From: Paenibacillus sp. NAIST15-1
Lineage (GTDB): Bacteria; Bacillota; Bacilli; Paenibacillales; Paenibacillaceae
Assembly: GCF_001894745.1 (NCBI RefSeq)
Contig: NZ_BBYF01000002.1
Location: 496,001 to 560,000 of the forward strand
DNA length: 64,000 nt
Direction of reading: 5' to 3'
Below, piece by piece: positions 39,946 to 47,805 of this stretch. The position numbers and the translations under genes are program-made. Under the pieces are notes generated by a model. It made no database searches and had not been told where the DNA came from. It saw only the letters and a program-made list of their open reading frames with translations. Every line of letters starts with the position of its first letter. Positions within the stretch are counted from its first letter, which is position 1.

Positions 39946-40923
39946 TTGTCTAATAAGATATATGAAGATAAATTGTTCAATGAAGATTTAAAATATGAGT
40001 TCATCAATCAATATGGATTTGGTACTCAAAAAGTTATTGTTCGCCTATTTAAGGTTTCTCAAGTAATGGAGTCTGATATGGGAAAGGATATATATGACTT
40101 CAATCGTGAGGAATTAAGAAAATTCTTTTTTTATCTTTTACCTAAGACTGAAGCTGCGAGTAATTCGAATGTCACTTGGATTCAGAAATATATTGAGTGG
40201 GCAATTGATGAAGGCTATAAGGAAGGGCTAAACCCTCTCGACATGGTCGATTCAACTTGGAAGAAGCAGTTTGCTAATGCTAATCTGAAGCAGCTCTGGA
40301 CTGACAAAGAGATAGATGAGATTGTTGACCCAACTAAACGTGCTAATTATCAAGACGCTGCACTTGTTATGATGCTTTTCTCAGGGATTAAAGGCCAAGG
40401 GAACAGTGAAATACTTAGTCTTAGAGAAAAGGATATAAACTTTAAAACAAATGAAGTGCTATTACACGATGAAGATGGAAGCACAAGGACTACAATCGTA
40501 AGTGATAAATGTATTGAATTCATGCGTAAGGCATTAAATGAGACAGAATATGAAAAGATGAATGGCTTTGCTTCGCCAGATATCAAAGCTCCAACTGCGA
40601 AGTTGGTTGAAAATGAATATGTGATCAAGAGTGCAACAACACGCACTATTCACTTTGAAGAGGCAGATAAGTTCATTGTAAGTAGAAGGATCTCAAAAAT
40701 TGCAGATGAATTAAATATGCCTACATTTACGCCTACTGCAATCTTTAGAAGTGGCATGCTCGCACTGGCTAAGGATGCTTACTTGCAGTCTGGTGAGTTA
40801 ACTGATGACGCAGTAAAAGTGATTCAAGTGAAATTTGGTGGTAGTGGTGACACAATCGATTATAGATTGAAGCAAGATTTATTAAATGCAGAACTTGTAA
40901 AAGAAGTTTATCAAATACCCTAG
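39946..40923 (+). CDS. yopR: MrpR/YopR-like master repressor (tyrosine-recombinase fold)
   Basis: A 325-residue protein, exactly the length of SPbeta YopR (MrpR), placed after a YopQ-like gene as in SPbeta. It has a tyrosine-recombinase layout (core-binding half about 1-105, catalytic-like half about 110-325). The active site is degenerate: GIKGQGNSEIL where the first Arg is expected, TAIFRSG for HxLR, and FGGSGD for the second His. MrpR binds operators and keeps the prophage silent. TTG start behind AAGGAGG. Confidence 0.8.
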   Translation: MSNKIYEDKLFNEDLKYEFINQYGFGTQKVIVRLFKVSQVMESDMGKDIYDFNREELRKFFFYLLPKTEAASNSNVTWIQKYIEWAIDEGYKEGLNPLDMVDSTWKKQFANANLKQLWTDKEIDEIVDPTKRANYQDAALVMMLFSGIKGQGNSEILSLREKDINFKTNEVLLHDEDGSTRTTIVSDKCIEFMRKALNETEYEKMNGFASPDIKAPTAKLVENEYVIKSATTRTIHFEEADKFIVSRRISKIADELNMPTFTPTAIFRSGMLALAKDAYLQSGELTDDAVKVIQVKFGGSGDTIDYRLKQDLLNAELVKEVYQIP

Positions 40924-40948
40924 ATTATAATTCTAGGGTATTTTTATT
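40914..40948 (+). terminator. Terminator of the yopQ-yopR-like operon
   Basis: AAATACCCTAGA and TCTAGGGTATTT form a 12-bp stem followed by TTATTATTTT. Confidence 0.92.
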
Positions 40949-40955
40949 ATTTTGC

Positions 40956-40985
40956 TTGACTATATGGAGATAAATATGGTAAATT
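40956..40985 (+). promoter_or_regulatory. Promoter of the agr-like group
   Basis: TTGACT (40956-40961), 18 nt, TAAATT (40980-40985). A TATACT at 40985-40990 is an alternative -10 at poor spacing. Confidence 0.5.
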
Positions 40986-41013
40986 ATACTCATAAAGAAG
41001 AGGGGATAGAAGA

Positions 41014-41535
41014 GTGATAAGTAAATTAAGTAAAAAGTTAGCGAAATATTTGTTTAGTAATATTGATGAGAATGATATGACTAGATTTGCCAACAAGGGA
41101 TATGATATAGTTGAACTAGAGAGCAGGTTAAAAGTATTATTTATATACATGTTTATGATACCAATTATTATCATTGAAAGTGCATTTACGGGATTATGGA
41201 TGGAGAATCTTATTTCACTAGTTATAGTTTTTGGATTAAGAGTTCTAAATAAAGGGCATCACTTTTCGCCTGATGTGTGTCTTATTGTTACAACTTCTAT
41301 TATTGTATCTGTGCCTTTGATTAGTGAGTTTTTAAATAATGATTTATTAAAATTAAATATAGTAATAATAACAATTATATTATACATATTGTTTCCAGAA
41401 CAGTTGAGTACTAAGAATTATCATAAGAAATTTATTTCAATAATATTGTGTGTTTTTGGTTATTACTTAATTGATTTACTTTTAGCTGCTCTGTTTATCT
41501 TATCATTTGATCAACTAAAACTAAAAAGAGGGTAG
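41014..41535 (+). CDS. agrB: AgrB-like peptide-processing membrane protease
   Basis: A 173-residue polytopic membrane protein. LRVLNKGHHFSPDVC gives H82 and C89, 7 residues apart as in the catalytic His77/Cys84 of Staphylococcus AgrB, after a conserved Arg. The remaining hydrophobic helices and the length (about 190) fit. AgrB cleaves and cyclises the AgrD pro-peptide. It follows the repressor operon by 90 nt, with its own promoter. Confidence 0.82.
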   Translation: MISKLSKKLAKYLFSNIDENDMTRFANKGYDIVELESRLKVLFIYMFMIPIIIIESAFTGLWMENLISLVIVFGLRVLNKGHHFSPDVCLIVTTSIIVSVPLISEFLNNDLLKLNIVIITIILYILFPEQLSTKNYHKKFISIILCVFGYYLIDLLLAALFILSFDQLKLKRG

Positions 41536-41544
41536 GGCATTTTA

Positions 41545-42207
41545 ATGCTAAATGACTTTTTAGGGTATTCGCTATTTTCAACTTTAGAATATCTGGGTAT
41601 ATTCTATATGATATTTACGCTATTTAGCTTACATCCTTCTTATCACATTATTAAATTAGTAACAATGTCATTAATAATATCAATATTGTCGTATATATGT
41701 GTAGTTTTTAAAATATACGACCTCATTCCAGCACCTTTGATAACAATACTTACAATATCTATGATGATTCATTTTATAATAAGAAAAAAAGTTGTTTATA
41801 GTTTTGTTATCACTGGAGCTGGTGTAGCAATTGCGGCAGGTATACAACTAAGTACCACAGGTTTGTTCCTTTTGAATAATTTTCTATCCATAGAGCAATT
41901 ATCACATTCATTTGGTATTAAGACATATGTGATACAGTCAATAAATACATTCGCATACTTCTCGATATCATTAATTTCACATCACACACATGGTCGCTTT
42001 GGTTACAGCTTTAGAAAAGGGAATGAATATAAGAAATTTGTTGTGCTTGCATTGTTACTAGTGGTAACTATATCAATATTTTTCATAGCGTTCTCATTTA
42101 TTGACACAACTGAGTTGACATATTTATTTTTATTTATTGTAGTTGTATTATCAGCTATTATTTTCTTATACCTGTCTAATAAACAAGATGAGTATGAATT
42201 TAAATAA
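41545..42207 (+). CDS. Polytopic membrane protein, possible AgrC-like sensor domain
   Basis: A 220-residue protein with six or seven hydrophobic helices and almost no soluble part. In size and position it resembles the membrane sensor half of AgrC, but it has no histidine-kinase domain. It starts 9 nt after agrB. It could bind the peptide and pass the signal by holding the LytTR protein at the membrane, as in inhibitor/LytTR systems of streptococci. This is inference. Confidence 0.6.
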   Translation: MLNDFLGYSLFSTLEYLGIFYMIFTLFSLHPSYHIIKLVTMSLIISILSYICVVFKIYDLIPAPLITILTISMMIHFIIRKKVVYSFVITGAGVAIAAGIQLSTTGLFLLNNFLSIEQLSHSFGIKTYVIQSINTFAYFSISLISHHTHGRFGYSFRKGNEYKKFVVLALLLVVTISIFFIAFSFIDTTELTYLFLFIVVVLSAIIFLYLSNKQDEYEFK

Positions 42208-42241
42208 TATATAAGTTAACTAATTTGAGGAGGTGAATAAA

Positions 42242-42349
42242 ATGAAAAAGTCGAAAATGAATGTAGCAGGTGCATTGCTTGTGGCTGTGTTTGCACTTCC
42301 ATCTGTAGTTGTTGGCAAGTTCTTCTTGTTCTGTGATACAAGCAAGTAA
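42242..42349 (+). CDS. AgrD-like small peptide precursor, 35 aa
   Basis: A basic start (MKKSKM), a hydrophobic amphipathic middle, then KFFLFCDTSK with the only cysteine at 31. GAGGAGG lies 8-9 nt upstream. Position next to agrB suggests the signal precursor. It is odd in lacking the acidic C-terminal tail that AgrB normally removes. Either the ring forms at the natural end or the peptide is another class. Confidence 0.55.
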   Translation: MKKSKMNVAGALLVAVFALPSVVVGKFFLFCDTSK

Positions 42350-42392
42350 TATCAAACATAAAGAGTTACATAAGAATTATACATAGTGAAAT

Positions 42393-42415
42393 GAGCGTAT
42401 CTATTTGATACGCTC
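42393..42415 (+). terminator. Hairpin after the peptide gene
   Basis: GAGCGTATC-tattt-GATACGCTC is a perfect 9-bp stem; the T-run is missing, so it may be a partial terminator or RNA-stabilising hairpin before the LytTR gene. Confidence 0.6.
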
Positions 42416-42460
42416 TAAATACACCATCGCATCAACAATAATAAGGGGATGGATTATACT

Positions 42461-42949
42461 ATGTTTCGAAAAATAATTGAAACCATTAAAAGAATGTCTG
42501 CAAATGAACTGATAAGTGTGTCTTCTGAAGTTGATACTGAATTATCTAAATTAGATGGTGTAGTTAAAATTCCTGTGGGAGTAAATAAATTTACTGTCAT
42601 TGAGGTAGACACCATAAACTACATAGTTTGCCCTAAAAATAAGGTGGCTATCATTCATTTGAATGATGGAAAATCTATTGAATGCAAACTTTTATCGAAT
42701 GAGCTTTGTGAATATTTAGAGTTTAATCATAATAACTTTAGAATGTTAGACAACGGATTGTTGGTTAATATAGATAATATTATTGAATATGATTCATATA
42801 TGCTGAAAATTTATTTTACAGAAGAGAAGTTCGCTGTTATAAACAAAAAAGCAATGAAAAATATTGTTTCTAAATTAAATATTGAGGATATAACAAAATC
42901 TGCTGATCCCCAATTGGATTACTTAGTTAAGTTTGTAAAGAATTCTTAA
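42461..42949 (+). CDS. LytTR-domain DNA-binding regulator
   Basis: A 162-residue protein. Residues about 45-145 read as a LytTR domain, the DNA-binding fold of AgrA: FTVIEVDTINYIVCPKNKVA, then KLLSNELCEYLEFNHNNFRM and LLVNIDNIIEYD. There is no receiver domain, so it is not a phospho-acceptor. With the kinase-free membrane protein upstream it would form a two-protein switch responding to the peptide. ATG 42461 follows AAGGGGA. Confidence 0.75.
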   Translation: MFRKIIETIKRMSANELISVSSEVDTELSKLDGVVKIPVGVNKFTVIEVDTINYIVCPKNKVAIIHLNDGKSIECKLLSNELCEYLEFNHNNFRMLDNGLLVNIDNIIEYDSYMLKIYFTEEKFAVINKKAMKNIVSKLNIEDITKSADPQLDYLVKFVKNS

Positions 42950-42969
42950 TACCATGCCTGAAGCATTCT

Positions 42970-42988
42970 GTCAAGGATTTTGTTTTTT
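42970..42988 (+). repeat. Direct repeat copy 2: GTCAAGGATTTTGTTTTTT
   Basis: Identical to 24180-24198; just downstream of the LytTR gene. Confidence 0.6.
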
Positions 42989-43065
42989 TGAAAAAAGTTG
43001 TTTAAAGATATTTATTAGGTTGATATAATTTTAATATCAATATTTAGTAAAAGGAGGAATTGCCG

Positions 43066-43308
43066 ATGACATCAATACAGGATGTGCTTTGGAGCAATTG
43101 GGAGACTAGTGTCCATCATTTTTTCTTGTGGATTAGAAATGTATGCGAGATAGATGAGAATAGTGTAACTTATCAACAGTTACGTGAAATAATACATAGT
43201 GTTAATGACATCTCAGATTTTACAAACTTCTTTGATGGTGACATTGACAATATTTCTGATGCTGTTAGTGGACTTATTCGGTACAAAGAACTTTTTCGTA
43301 TCGCGTAA
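43066..43308 (+). CDS. Hypothetical protein, 80 aa
   Basis: ATG 43066, 8 nt after AGGAGG. Helical acidic protein (TSIQDVLWSNWETSVHHFFL). Unknown. Confidence 0.65.
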   Translation: MTSIQDVLWSNWETSVHHFFLWIRNVCEIDENSVTYQQLREIIHSVNDISDFTNFFDGDIDNISDAVSGLIRYKELFRIA

Positions 43309-43432
43309 TCAAAATGGAGGAGGTTTGTCTAATGGTGAACTTTCTCCATTAAAAAAATAAAATATAAAAAACCATTGACATTAGATAGTGTGATTTGATA
43401 AATTAATCTCAGAAGTTAATACATAAGCAGTA

Positions 43433-43450
43433 ATGAAAGATAGATTTCAT
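43433..43450 (+). repeat. Stem-loop, ATRAAA-N6-TTTYAT family, before tRNAs
   Basis: Perfect ATGAAA-gataga-TTTCAT, 15 nt before the first tRNA. It lies about 40 nt after a weak promoter (TTGACA at about 43376). Confidence 0.6.
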
Positions 43451-43465
43451 AGTAAGTTAATCAAT

Positions 43466-43540
43466 GGACTCATAGCTCAGTGGTAGAGCGTTCGGCTCAT
43501 AACCGATTGGTCGTAAGTTCAAGTCTTACTGAGTCCACCA
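43466..43540 (+). tRNA. tRNA-Met (CAT)
   Basis: 75 nt with encoded CCA. Acceptor GGACTCA/TGAGTCC pairs perfectly; anticodon loop CT-CAT-AA; T-arm GTTCAAGTC. The anticodon stem has a T:T at its first pair. CAT could also be tRNA-Ile2 after lysidine modification. Confidence 0.9.
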
Positions 43541-43543
43541 TGT

Positions 43544-43615
43544 GTCTCTATGGCCAAGTGGAAAAGGCGCAGATCTCCTAAGTCTGTATCGATGGTTCGA
43601 ATCCATCTAGGGGCG
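43544..43615 (+). tRNA. tRNA-Arg (CCT)
   Basis: 72 nt, no encoded CCA. Acceptor GTCTCTA/TAGGGGC with several G:U pairs; anticodon loop CT-CCT-AA reads AGG. T-loop GGTTCGAATCC is canonical. AGG and other A/G-rich Arg codons are common in these genes, so supplying this tRNA may aid phage translation. Confidence 0.85.
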
Positions 43616-43626
43616 TTTGAAATCAA

Positions 43627-43641
43627 CACTCATTAAGAGTG
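43627..43641 (+). terminator. Small hairpin after tRNA pair
   Basis: CACTC-attaa-GAGTG, followed 20 nt later by CTTTTTG. A weak terminator or processing site. Confidence 0.4.
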
Positions 43642-43708
43642 ATTAAATAGATTGCTTTTTGTTTGTTGATTTAAAAATAAAATTATAAGGGAGATTGATG
43701 AAATTAGT

Positions 43709-44848
43709 ATGGCAAAGACAAAACAAAAAGAAATCGTAAAAGTAGGTAAGAACGGAAGCAAGGAGTTTAAGGCACGTTTCCACCATGTAGGTAAGGTAAG
43801 TCCAGTACGGAAGAAAGAGCAAAATGGTGATAACTGGTTTGATGTTCCTTACTTTGAAGTGAAACCGACAAAATCAGGTAAACCGCGTCGAGTAACACAA
43901 CTTCAGCTTGAGACTGCTATGAGTAATAATTTGAAATTTGAAGTCGCAGGTATGGAACAAGATTTTGCATATCCATATAGCATGAAAGAACGAAATTCAT
44001 TTAAAATCACATGGGAAGATCGACTTGATAAAACAAAATATCCTAATGAATCCTATCATATTATTAATGGAACTGATTGGGATAGAGCTGGTGAAGTTGG
44101 TGAACTTCTTCAAAATGCCGAGGGTGATATTTGGGCAGAGGTTCGAGGGATTTATGAATTTAGTACTCTCGAAAATGATAACGGTGAAGAACGAACTTTT
44201 GTAAAACGAAACATTGAGCAATTTAATATAATTGAAAATGGAGCCGAGATCAATCTTGGGCGTAACAATACTATTACTTATGTAACAGATTTCGAATCTC
44301 CTGATTTTATTGAAGTTAATACATATACGATGCAAATCGGAATTAAGAGCACATATCAAGAAGATGAAGGCAAAGACACAAAAGTTAATGCAGTATTTTT
44401 GCAAAGTAGTAAGGTGCGATCAGAACCATATGATGTTGAACTTATAGTATCATACAAAGAGCCAAAAGAAGGGACAATTGCTCTAGCAGATGCATTTGCA
44501 TCATTGAATCATTTGGACTTTATTGAGGCAATTGGGCAAGATCATAACCGTGCCACTTTCACTTATGTAGATATTGAAGAAACCCTATCAGATGAAGATC
44601 CTTTTAATGAGGTTGCATCTGATGAGAAAGTAGTAAGACAAGAGCGAGTTGTTTCTGGAGATAAAAAAGGATTTGAAATTACAGGTTATACAGCAGGAAC
44701 AATTGCTAGAGGATTTTTGACTGAAGAGGAAATTGCAAAGTCTACTAATCCGTTTAATACACAAAATTCGAGCAATAAAGATCCATTTGATCCTTTCTTT
44801 GATGAGGGGAAGCCAATTGATATTTCTTCAGATGATTTGCCGTTTTAA
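43709..44848 (+). CDS. SSB-like protein with C-terminal DDLPF tail
   Basis: A 379-residue protein. It ends DISSDDLPF, the acidic tip by which bacterial SSB proteins recruit partners, after a low-complexity N/D/P-rich linker. The body (about 20-290) is beta-rich, consistent with OB folds, but much larger than SSB. I infer a phage ssDNA-binding protein. It precedes a RecA-like ATPase gene by 52 nt, as recombination partners often do. Confidence 0.65.
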   Translation: MAKTKQKEIVKVGKNGSKEFKARFHHVGKVSPVRKKEQNGDNWFDVPYFEVKPTKSGKPRRVTQLQLETAMSNNLKFEVAGMEQDFAYPYSMKERNSFKITWEDRLDKTKYPNESYHIINGTDWDRAGEVGELLQNAEGDIWAEVRGIYEFSTLENDNGEERTFVKRNIEQFNIIENGAEINLGRNNTITYVTDFESPDFIEVNTYTMQIGIKSTYQEDEGKDTKVNAVFLQSSKVRSEPYDVELIVSYKEPKEGTIALADAFASLNHLDFIEAIGQDHNRATFTYVDIEETLSDEDPFNEVASDEKVVRQERVVSGDKKGFEITGYTAGTIARGFLTEEEIAKSTNPFNTQNSSNKDPFDPFFDEGKPIDISSDDLPF

Positions 44849-44900
44849 TCACTTATAAAATAAACAATTAAAATAATTATAAAAGGATGATACACAAATA

Positions 44901-46052
44901 ATGAGTTGGAGACAACAGGCAGTAAAAAAGAATACTCCCAAGGTTGATTTGCAAGCGTACAACGTTCTTGTGGCTGGTTCATTTAAAAGTGGCAAGACTC
45001 GTCTTTGGAAAGAAGTAATGGAGCTGCACTACCCTGATAATCCAGATGCAGGGTTGCTCCTTGCTTTTGAGGATGGCTATACAACGTGGGAGCTAGATTC
45101 TTATATAGATATGCACAATAAGGATTGGAACTATTTTAAGAAAGTTGTAGTTAAGAACCTTGTTGAAGAGGCTAAAGATGGAGCCATCACTAAAGTACTT
45201 GGTATTGATACAGTTGATCGTCTAATTGATATGGCTTCTGACTGGATGGTAGAAACATGGAACAAGAAATATAGTAAAACATATACATCAATTCAGGAAT
45301 TTAATGAAAATATTAAAGACGAGAACATTTATTTAGAGCTCAAGAAGGAAATTTGGAAACAGATTGACACACTAAAACGAGCTGGTTATGGATTCTTCTG
45401 GCTTGCTTGGACGAAAGAAAAAGAGACAACTACTATTGATGGTCTAAAGTTCCAATCCATTGAATTGATGATGAGCAAGACAGGAAAAGATATTTTTGAA
45501 TCTCAAGCACACTTGATTACTTGTTTGTTTAATGAAGTTATTGTTACAGACAAGGAAGGAAATGAACTTGAAGAAAACCAAAAAACTAAAAAAGGTAAGG
45601 AAGTCGCTTCTAAATTCCATAAAACACAAACTTATATGTACTTCCGTCCTTCTAGTTATGTAAACATTGCAGGTGGTCGATTTACTGACTTACCAGATAG
45701 AGAAGAATATAGTGCTGAAAACTTCATGAAGGTGTTTGAACAGGCAGTTGAAGGCCAGTTGAAACGGACTAAAAAGAGTGTTGCTGAATTACGTGTTGAA
45801 CAAGAAAAAGAACGTGAGGAGCAAGCAGGAAATATCGATACAGAAGAGGTTGTACCTCGTCCTGTCAATGAGATTCATGAAGATATTCGCAAGGCAATTA
45901 CTCCACATATGGGAGATGAGAAGAAGAAAGCTGAAATTGCCGTAAATTTTAAGCGGATTTTTGGTACAGATCAAGCGAACTACCTTTTGATCACTGACTC
46001 AAAATTACTTGAAGATGCATTAAAATGGGTACAAGAAACTTTTTCAAATTAG
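44901..46052 (+). CDS. RecA-like (Sak4/AAA_24) ATPase
   Basis: A 383-residue protein with Walker A GSFKSGKT (26-33) at the N-terminus and Walker B VLGIDTVDRL near 105. The single-domain RecA core of about 230 residues fits Sak4-type phage recombinases, which anneal ssDNA with the phage SSB. The C-terminal 130 residues are charged and helical (about 285-383). It follows the SSB-like gene, supporting a recombination/replication unit. Confidence 0.8.
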   Translation: MSWRQQAVKKNTPKVDLQAYNVLVAGSFKSGKTRLWKEVMELHYPDNPDAGLLLAFEDGYTTWELDSYIDMHNKDWNYFKKVVVKNLVEEAKDGAITKVLGIDTVDRLIDMASDWMVETWNKKYSKTYTSIQEFNENIKDENIYLELKKEIWKQIDTLKRAGYGFFWLAWTKEKETTTIDGLKFQSIELMMSKTGKDIFESQAHLITCLFNEVIVTDKEGNELEENQKTKKGKEVASKFHKTQTYMYFRPSSYVNIAGGRFTDLPDREEYSAENFMKVFEQAVEGQLKRTKKSVAELRVEQEKEREEQAGNIDTEEVVPRPVNEIHEDIRKAITPHMGDEKKKAEIAVNFKRIFGTDQANYLLITDSKLLEDALKWVQETFSN

Positions 46053-46056
46053 GGCT

Positions 46057-46074
46057 ATGAAAGAGATATTTCGT
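46057..46074 (+). repeat. Intergenic stem-loop, ATRAAA-N6-TTTYAT family
   Basis: ATGAAA-gagata-TTTCGT, extended by flanking GCT/AGC to nine pairs, directly followed by GGAGG. Confidence 0.6.
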
Positions 46075-46090
46075 AGCGGAGGTGAGAAGT

Positions 46091-46444
46091 GTGCTATCTT
46101 ATCCAATAACAGGCGGACATACATTCAAAATTAATGAAGACAAGTCTAATCATAATCATGGTTTGATGTTTACTCATAAGAACGAAATGATTTTAAGTAA
46201 GGAACAAGCGGAAAAGTTGTTAACAATTAATTTAGGGGGCTGTAATTTGGAATCACTGTATCATGTAATCGTAATAACGCAAAATAGTGAAATTTTGATT
46301 GATAAAAAAGTAGTTTCAAAATCAGAGGAAACGGCTAAGTTTAAGGTTGGGGCTTATGCTTGTCTTGAAGATAATAAACTAACGCCTGATGATGTAACAA
46401 TTATCGTTAAAAATCTAGGCAGTGTCAAAGTAGTAGATAAATAA
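46091..46444 (+). CDS. Hypothetical protein, 117 aa
   Basis: GTG 46091, 7 nt after GGAGG. Alpha/beta, with NEDKSNHNHGLMFTHKNEMI. Unknown function. Third gene of the SSB/Sak4 operon. Confidence 0.65.
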   Translation: MLSYPITGGHTFKINEDKSNHNHGLMFTHKNEMILSKEQAEKLLTINLGGCNLESLYHVIVITQNSEILIDKKVVSKSEETAKFKVGAYACLEDNKLTPDDVTIIVKNLGSVKVVDK

Positions 46445-46459
46445 TACATAAGAGTCACA

Positions 46460-46499
46460 GTCCCAGAGATTACATTACAGTTGCAAGTCTCTGGGACTA
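46460..46499 (+). terminator. Strong hairpin terminator
   Basis: AGTCCCAGAGA and TCTCTGGGACT, 11 bp, after the SSB/Sak4 operon; T-run weak. Confidence 0.7.
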
Positions 46500-46524
46500 T
46501 TAATTAGTATCTTAGGAGGGAATC

Positions 46525-47169
46525 ATGGGAAGTGGAATCCTATCTTTATTAATCGCAATTACATCTATTCTTAGTGTTTGTGATTATGGAGAAGTGAATA
46601 AGAATAATAGCTCAATTCAAGTAAATGTTGAGGAACTGGAGACTGTGAAAGGTAATCAAGATGTTCAAATAGCTTCAGTAAATGTTAAGAGTAGTAGACT
46701 AAAACTAAATAATGTTCCGTTATCAAATGAGCTTCTGGATTTCATCTATTATCATACAACTAAGAGTGAGATTGATTACGTTACATTCGTAGCTCTAATT
46801 AAAACTGAGAGCAGCTTTAATTCAAACCACATTAATTACAATACAAATAACACAAATGATAAAGGAATTGCACAAGTTAATTCTGAAAATGTTGCAGGTT
46901 TAACTAAGACCGTAAAGAAAAAGTATGGGATTGAAAAGGTAGATATTTTTAACCCATACCACAATACTCTTCTTGCTATTGAAGAATTACTAGAAAGCAG
47001 AGATTATTTCAAAGATACATACAGTGATAAAGATCTTGATATTGCAATGTTTGGTGCATATAATTTTGGAAATTTTGGAATGAAAGAGTTTATAAGAAAA
47101 AACGGTCATATGCAAACACAATACATAGAGAGATTGAGTAAAAACAAAAAGTCATTACTTGGGGAGTGA
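46525..47169 (+). CDS. Lytic transglycosylase (SLT domain), exported
   Basis: A 214-residue protein. A hydrophobic N-terminus (GSGILSLLIAITSILSV) serves as a signal or anchor. The C-terminal domain shows the SLT signature: ALIKTESSFNSN with catalytic Glu, KGIAQVN, AMFGAYNFG. It would cut peptidoglycan glycan strands. Being far from lysis genes, it may serve DNA entry, conjugation-like transfer or local wall remodelling rather than lysis. Confidence 0.8.
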   Translation: MGSGILSLLIAITSILSVCDYGEVNKNNSSIQVNVEELETVKGNQDVQIASVNVKSSRLKLNNVPLSNELLDFIYYHTTKSEIDYVTFVALIKTESSFNSNHINYNTNNTNDKGIAQVNSENVAGLTKTVKKKYGIEKVDIFNPYHNTLLAIEELLESRDYFKDTYSDKDLDIAMFGAYNFGNFGMKEFIRKNGHMQTQYIERLSKNKKSLLGE

Positions 47170-47175
47170 GTTACA

Positions 47176-47805
47176 ATACATATCTTCACACTAGAAGGCT
47201 TAGATAAGAGTGGTAAATGGAGTCAAGCTGAGAAGCTATATACAAGACTGATGGCTGAAGGTTATAAAGTAGTAAAGTCAGAACATCATCGATATGATAC
47301 TCCAACAGGACAATTGATTATGGATTGGTTGACACGTAAATACGATGTCGATCAACGAACTATCGAGCTCATCATGACCGCTGATAAACAGGCTCAACAG
47401 AGCTGGTATCAACAGTTAGAGCAAGATGGTGTAGAGGTATTAATTTTAGATCGCTATATGCTTTCTCAGTTGGCCTACTCTAAGGCTGCTGGTGTAGATC
47501 TAGAGTGGTCATTACAGCTTCAAAAGTATATGAGAAAGTCCGACATTGATTTTGTTATTGATATTCCACCAGATGAGTCAATGAGGCGCAAAGGAAAACA
47601 TAATAATGGCGTAAACGATAAATACGAATCAGATTATAAACTCCTAAGTAATGTTCAAAATAACTACATTCATCTACCTATTGAGCACACATCCAAGGAA
47701 AAATACATAGTAAACGGAATGCAAACAATCGAAGAAATACATGATGAAATTTACTCTATTGTGAAAATTCACTTGGAGGACTATGAGAAAGAAAATCGCA
47801 ATTGA
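47176..47805 (+). CDS. Thymidylate-kinase-like nucleotide kinase
   Basis: The ORF opens (I)HIFTLEGLDKSGKWSQAEKL, the typical start of dTMP kinases, with DRYMLSQLAYS and a lid-like arginine region (DESMRRKGKHNNG). There is no ATG, GTG or TTG before MAEGYKV (47251), which would remove the P-loop. GGGGAG ends 9 nt before ATA 47176, so ATA is the probable start (209 aa). The P-loop is G-L-D-K-S-G-K-W: the usual Thr/Ser is Trp15. It overlaps the next gene by 23 nt. Confidence 0.75.
   Translation: MHIFTLEGLDKSGKWSQAEKLYTRLMAEGYKVVKSEHHRYDTPTGQLIMDWLTRKYDVDQRTIELIMTADKQAQQSWYQQLEQDGVEVLILDRYMLSQLAYSKAAGVDLEWSLQLQKYMRKSDIDFVIDIPPDESMRRKGKHNNGVNDKYESDYKLLSNVQNNYIHLPIEHTSKEKYIVNGMQTIEEIHDEIYSIVKIHLEDYEKENRN

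Noticed and set aside
38338-42461. AimR/AimP arbitrium genes
   Set aside because: No TPR-type AimR-sized gene and no AimP-like short secreted peptide next to the repressor cassette.
41014-42949. Ordinary two-component system
   Set aside because: No histidine-kinase or receiver domain in any of the four genes.
43997-44404. 135-aa ORF on the minus strand
   Set aside because: Lies inside the SSB-like gene, no SD, composition of an antisense shadow.
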